From VAZQ01 sp963816745 (lineage in GTDB: Bacteria > Pseudomonadota > Alphaproteobacteria > Rhizobiales > Xanthobacteraceae), in the NCBI GenBank assembly GCA_963816745.1, contig CAWFLQ010000006.1, positions 434,001 to 498,000 on the forward strand: DNA of 64,000 bases. Direction: 5' to 3'. A program made the translations under genes and the position numbers. Positions 63,229 through 64,000 of this stretch are shown here, piece after piece (the stretch's first letter is position 1; each line of letters starts with the position of its first letter). The notes beneath the pieces were generated by a model that saw only the letters and a program-made list of their open reading frames with translations, was not told the origin of the DNA and made no database searches.

Positions 63229-63677
63229 ATGGCAATGCACACCTTCATGGATCTCGCGCTCGACGAGGCGCACGCGGCGGCGCAGGCCGGCGAGGTGCCG
63301 ATCGGCTGCGTCATCGTGCGCGACGGCGACCTGGTCGCGCAGGCCGGCAACCGCACGCTGGCCGACCGCGATCCCGACCGCGCATGCCGAGATGCGTGGC
63401 GATCCGCCAGGCGGCGGCAGCGCTCGGCAGCGAGCGGCTGGTCGACTGCGACCTCTACGTGACGCTCGAGCCCTGCACCATGTGCGCGGCGGCGATCTCG
63501 TTCGCCCGCATCCGGCGGCTCTACTACGGCGCCGCCGATCCCAAGGGCGGCGCGGTCGAGAGCGGCGTGCGTTTCTTCTCCGCGCCCACCTGCCTGCACC
63601 GGCCGGAGGTCTACGGCGGCATCGGCGAGACCGAGGCGGCGAACCTGTTGCGCGGATTTTTTGCCGCGCGGCGCTGA
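63229..63677 (+). CDS. tadA: tRNA-specific adenosine deaminase TadA (frameshifted)
   Basis: Zinc deaminase making inosine at the wobble position of tRNA-Arg(ACG). N-terminal MDLALDEAHAAAQAGEVPIGCVIV, then the zinc/catalytic HAE in PTAHAEM, and PCTMCAAAISFARIRRLYYGA with the two Cys ligands. C-terminal FFSAPTCLHRPEVYGG is typical. Two extra bases near 63383 and 63404 flank the HAE codons and shift the frame. It is divergent from rluB. Confidence 0.92.
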
Positions 63678-63776
63678 CCCGAACGCGCTGTTCACAGCCC
63701 AAGCGAAAATGAGGTGACGTTGCCGGCGCTGACCCATAGTATCCGCCGCGGCAGGATGTGGATTGAGGAGGATGCC

Positions 63777-64000
63777 GTGAAGAAACTGTGCGCGCTCGCC
63801 GCCACCTTGTTCGCTGTCGCCGGGGCTTCCGATGCCACGGCGCAGGATCAGCAGTCGTTCAGGACCATCATCGGCAAAGGCTACGAGATCAAAGGCGTCA
63901 CCTTCGCGCGCGGCGAATCGACCGAGAACCGGGAAATATTCCTGGTGACGCTGCAGAAGGACAAATCGGTTGCGGTCTGCTATTTCGCGGCCACCACCTG
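63777..64000 (+). CDS. exported protein, partial (runs off the window)
   Basis: GTG start at 63777 with GAGGAG seven bases before it. Signal peptide MKKLCALAATLFAVAGASDA with cleavage near ATAQD. The mature part begins QQSFRTIIGKGYEIKGVTFA and continues to the window end with FLVTLQKDKSVAVCYFAAT. Unknown function; small periplasmic proteins with this GKGYEIK pattern are common in this lineage. Confidence 0.75.
   Translation, partial: MKKLCALAATLFAVAGASDATAQDQQSFRTIIGKGYEIKGVTFARGESTENREIFLVTLQKDKSVAVCYFAATT

Overview
The window reads as a chromosomal segment of a high-GC alphaproteobacterium. It most resembles Hyphomicrobiales of the Bradyrhizobiaceae/Xanthobacteraceae type. The grounds are the alphaproteobacterial versions of HisS, IleS, RibF, MutL and a short Pgi, a DUF2336 protein, a TipF-like degenerate EAL protein, many lone TctC/Bug periplasmic receptors, and abundant intergenic palindromic repeats. 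This assignment is by eye; no database was searched.

Layout. 0-3.4 kb: small secreted proteins (RNase T2, two unknowns, a DUF3617 protein). 3.4-8 kb: hisS divergent from an omega-amino-acid:pyruvate aminotransferase, then an ArnT/PMT-type glycosyltransferase. 8-15 kb: a TipF-like protein, a HAD hydrolase, DUF2336, a PAS-GGDEF-EAL enzyme and a CheY-type receiver, a signalling neighbourhood centred on c-di-GMP. 15-19 kb: ribF and a minus-strand trio (AI-2E-family permease, DUF883, holin-like). 19-32 kb: plus-strand core genes ileS, lspA, an exported unknown, two M16 peptidase homologues, pgi, arfB, a TctC-like receptor, mgtC-like and mutL. 32-49 kb: an accessory zone with a HlyC-like acyltransferase and RTX protein pair, an MmyB-type regulator, an MBL hydrolase, a hydrolase-LuxR fusion, a Tat-exported amine oxidase, an ABM-domain protein, a methyltransferase, an amino-acid-type binding protein, a flavin monooxygenase, a duplicated outer-membrane protein and an exported hydrolase. 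49-57 kb: an unknown cytosolic protein, an exported protein, an oligopeptide-type binding protein, a Fic-wHTH protein, tRNA-Asn, an FAD oxidoreductase and a CelD-like GNAT. 57-64 kb: four tandem TctC receptors without a TctAB permease, then rsmD, rluB, tadA and the start of a secreted protein.

Two global properties matter to any user. First, about 40 single-base frameshifts break otherwise well-conserved genes (at least 11 in ileS and 4 in hisS). Most are +1 C or G insertions, and they cluster at 18.9-31.3 kb and 56.5-63.4 kb, so they look like uncorrected sequence errors rather than gene decay. I give whole-gene spans for these. Second, several families of palindromic or dispersed repeats sit between genes. 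They supply stop codons (ribF, the glycosyltransferase), interrupt rluB, and include a leader-like element seen seven times between 37 and 49 kb, mostly upstream of minus-strand genes for redox or exported proteins. That element family, the RTX/acyltransferase pair with altered catalytic positions, and the tandem receptor array are the most unusual things here. I did not find a CRISPR array, an integrase, a transposase, or a clear new defence system.
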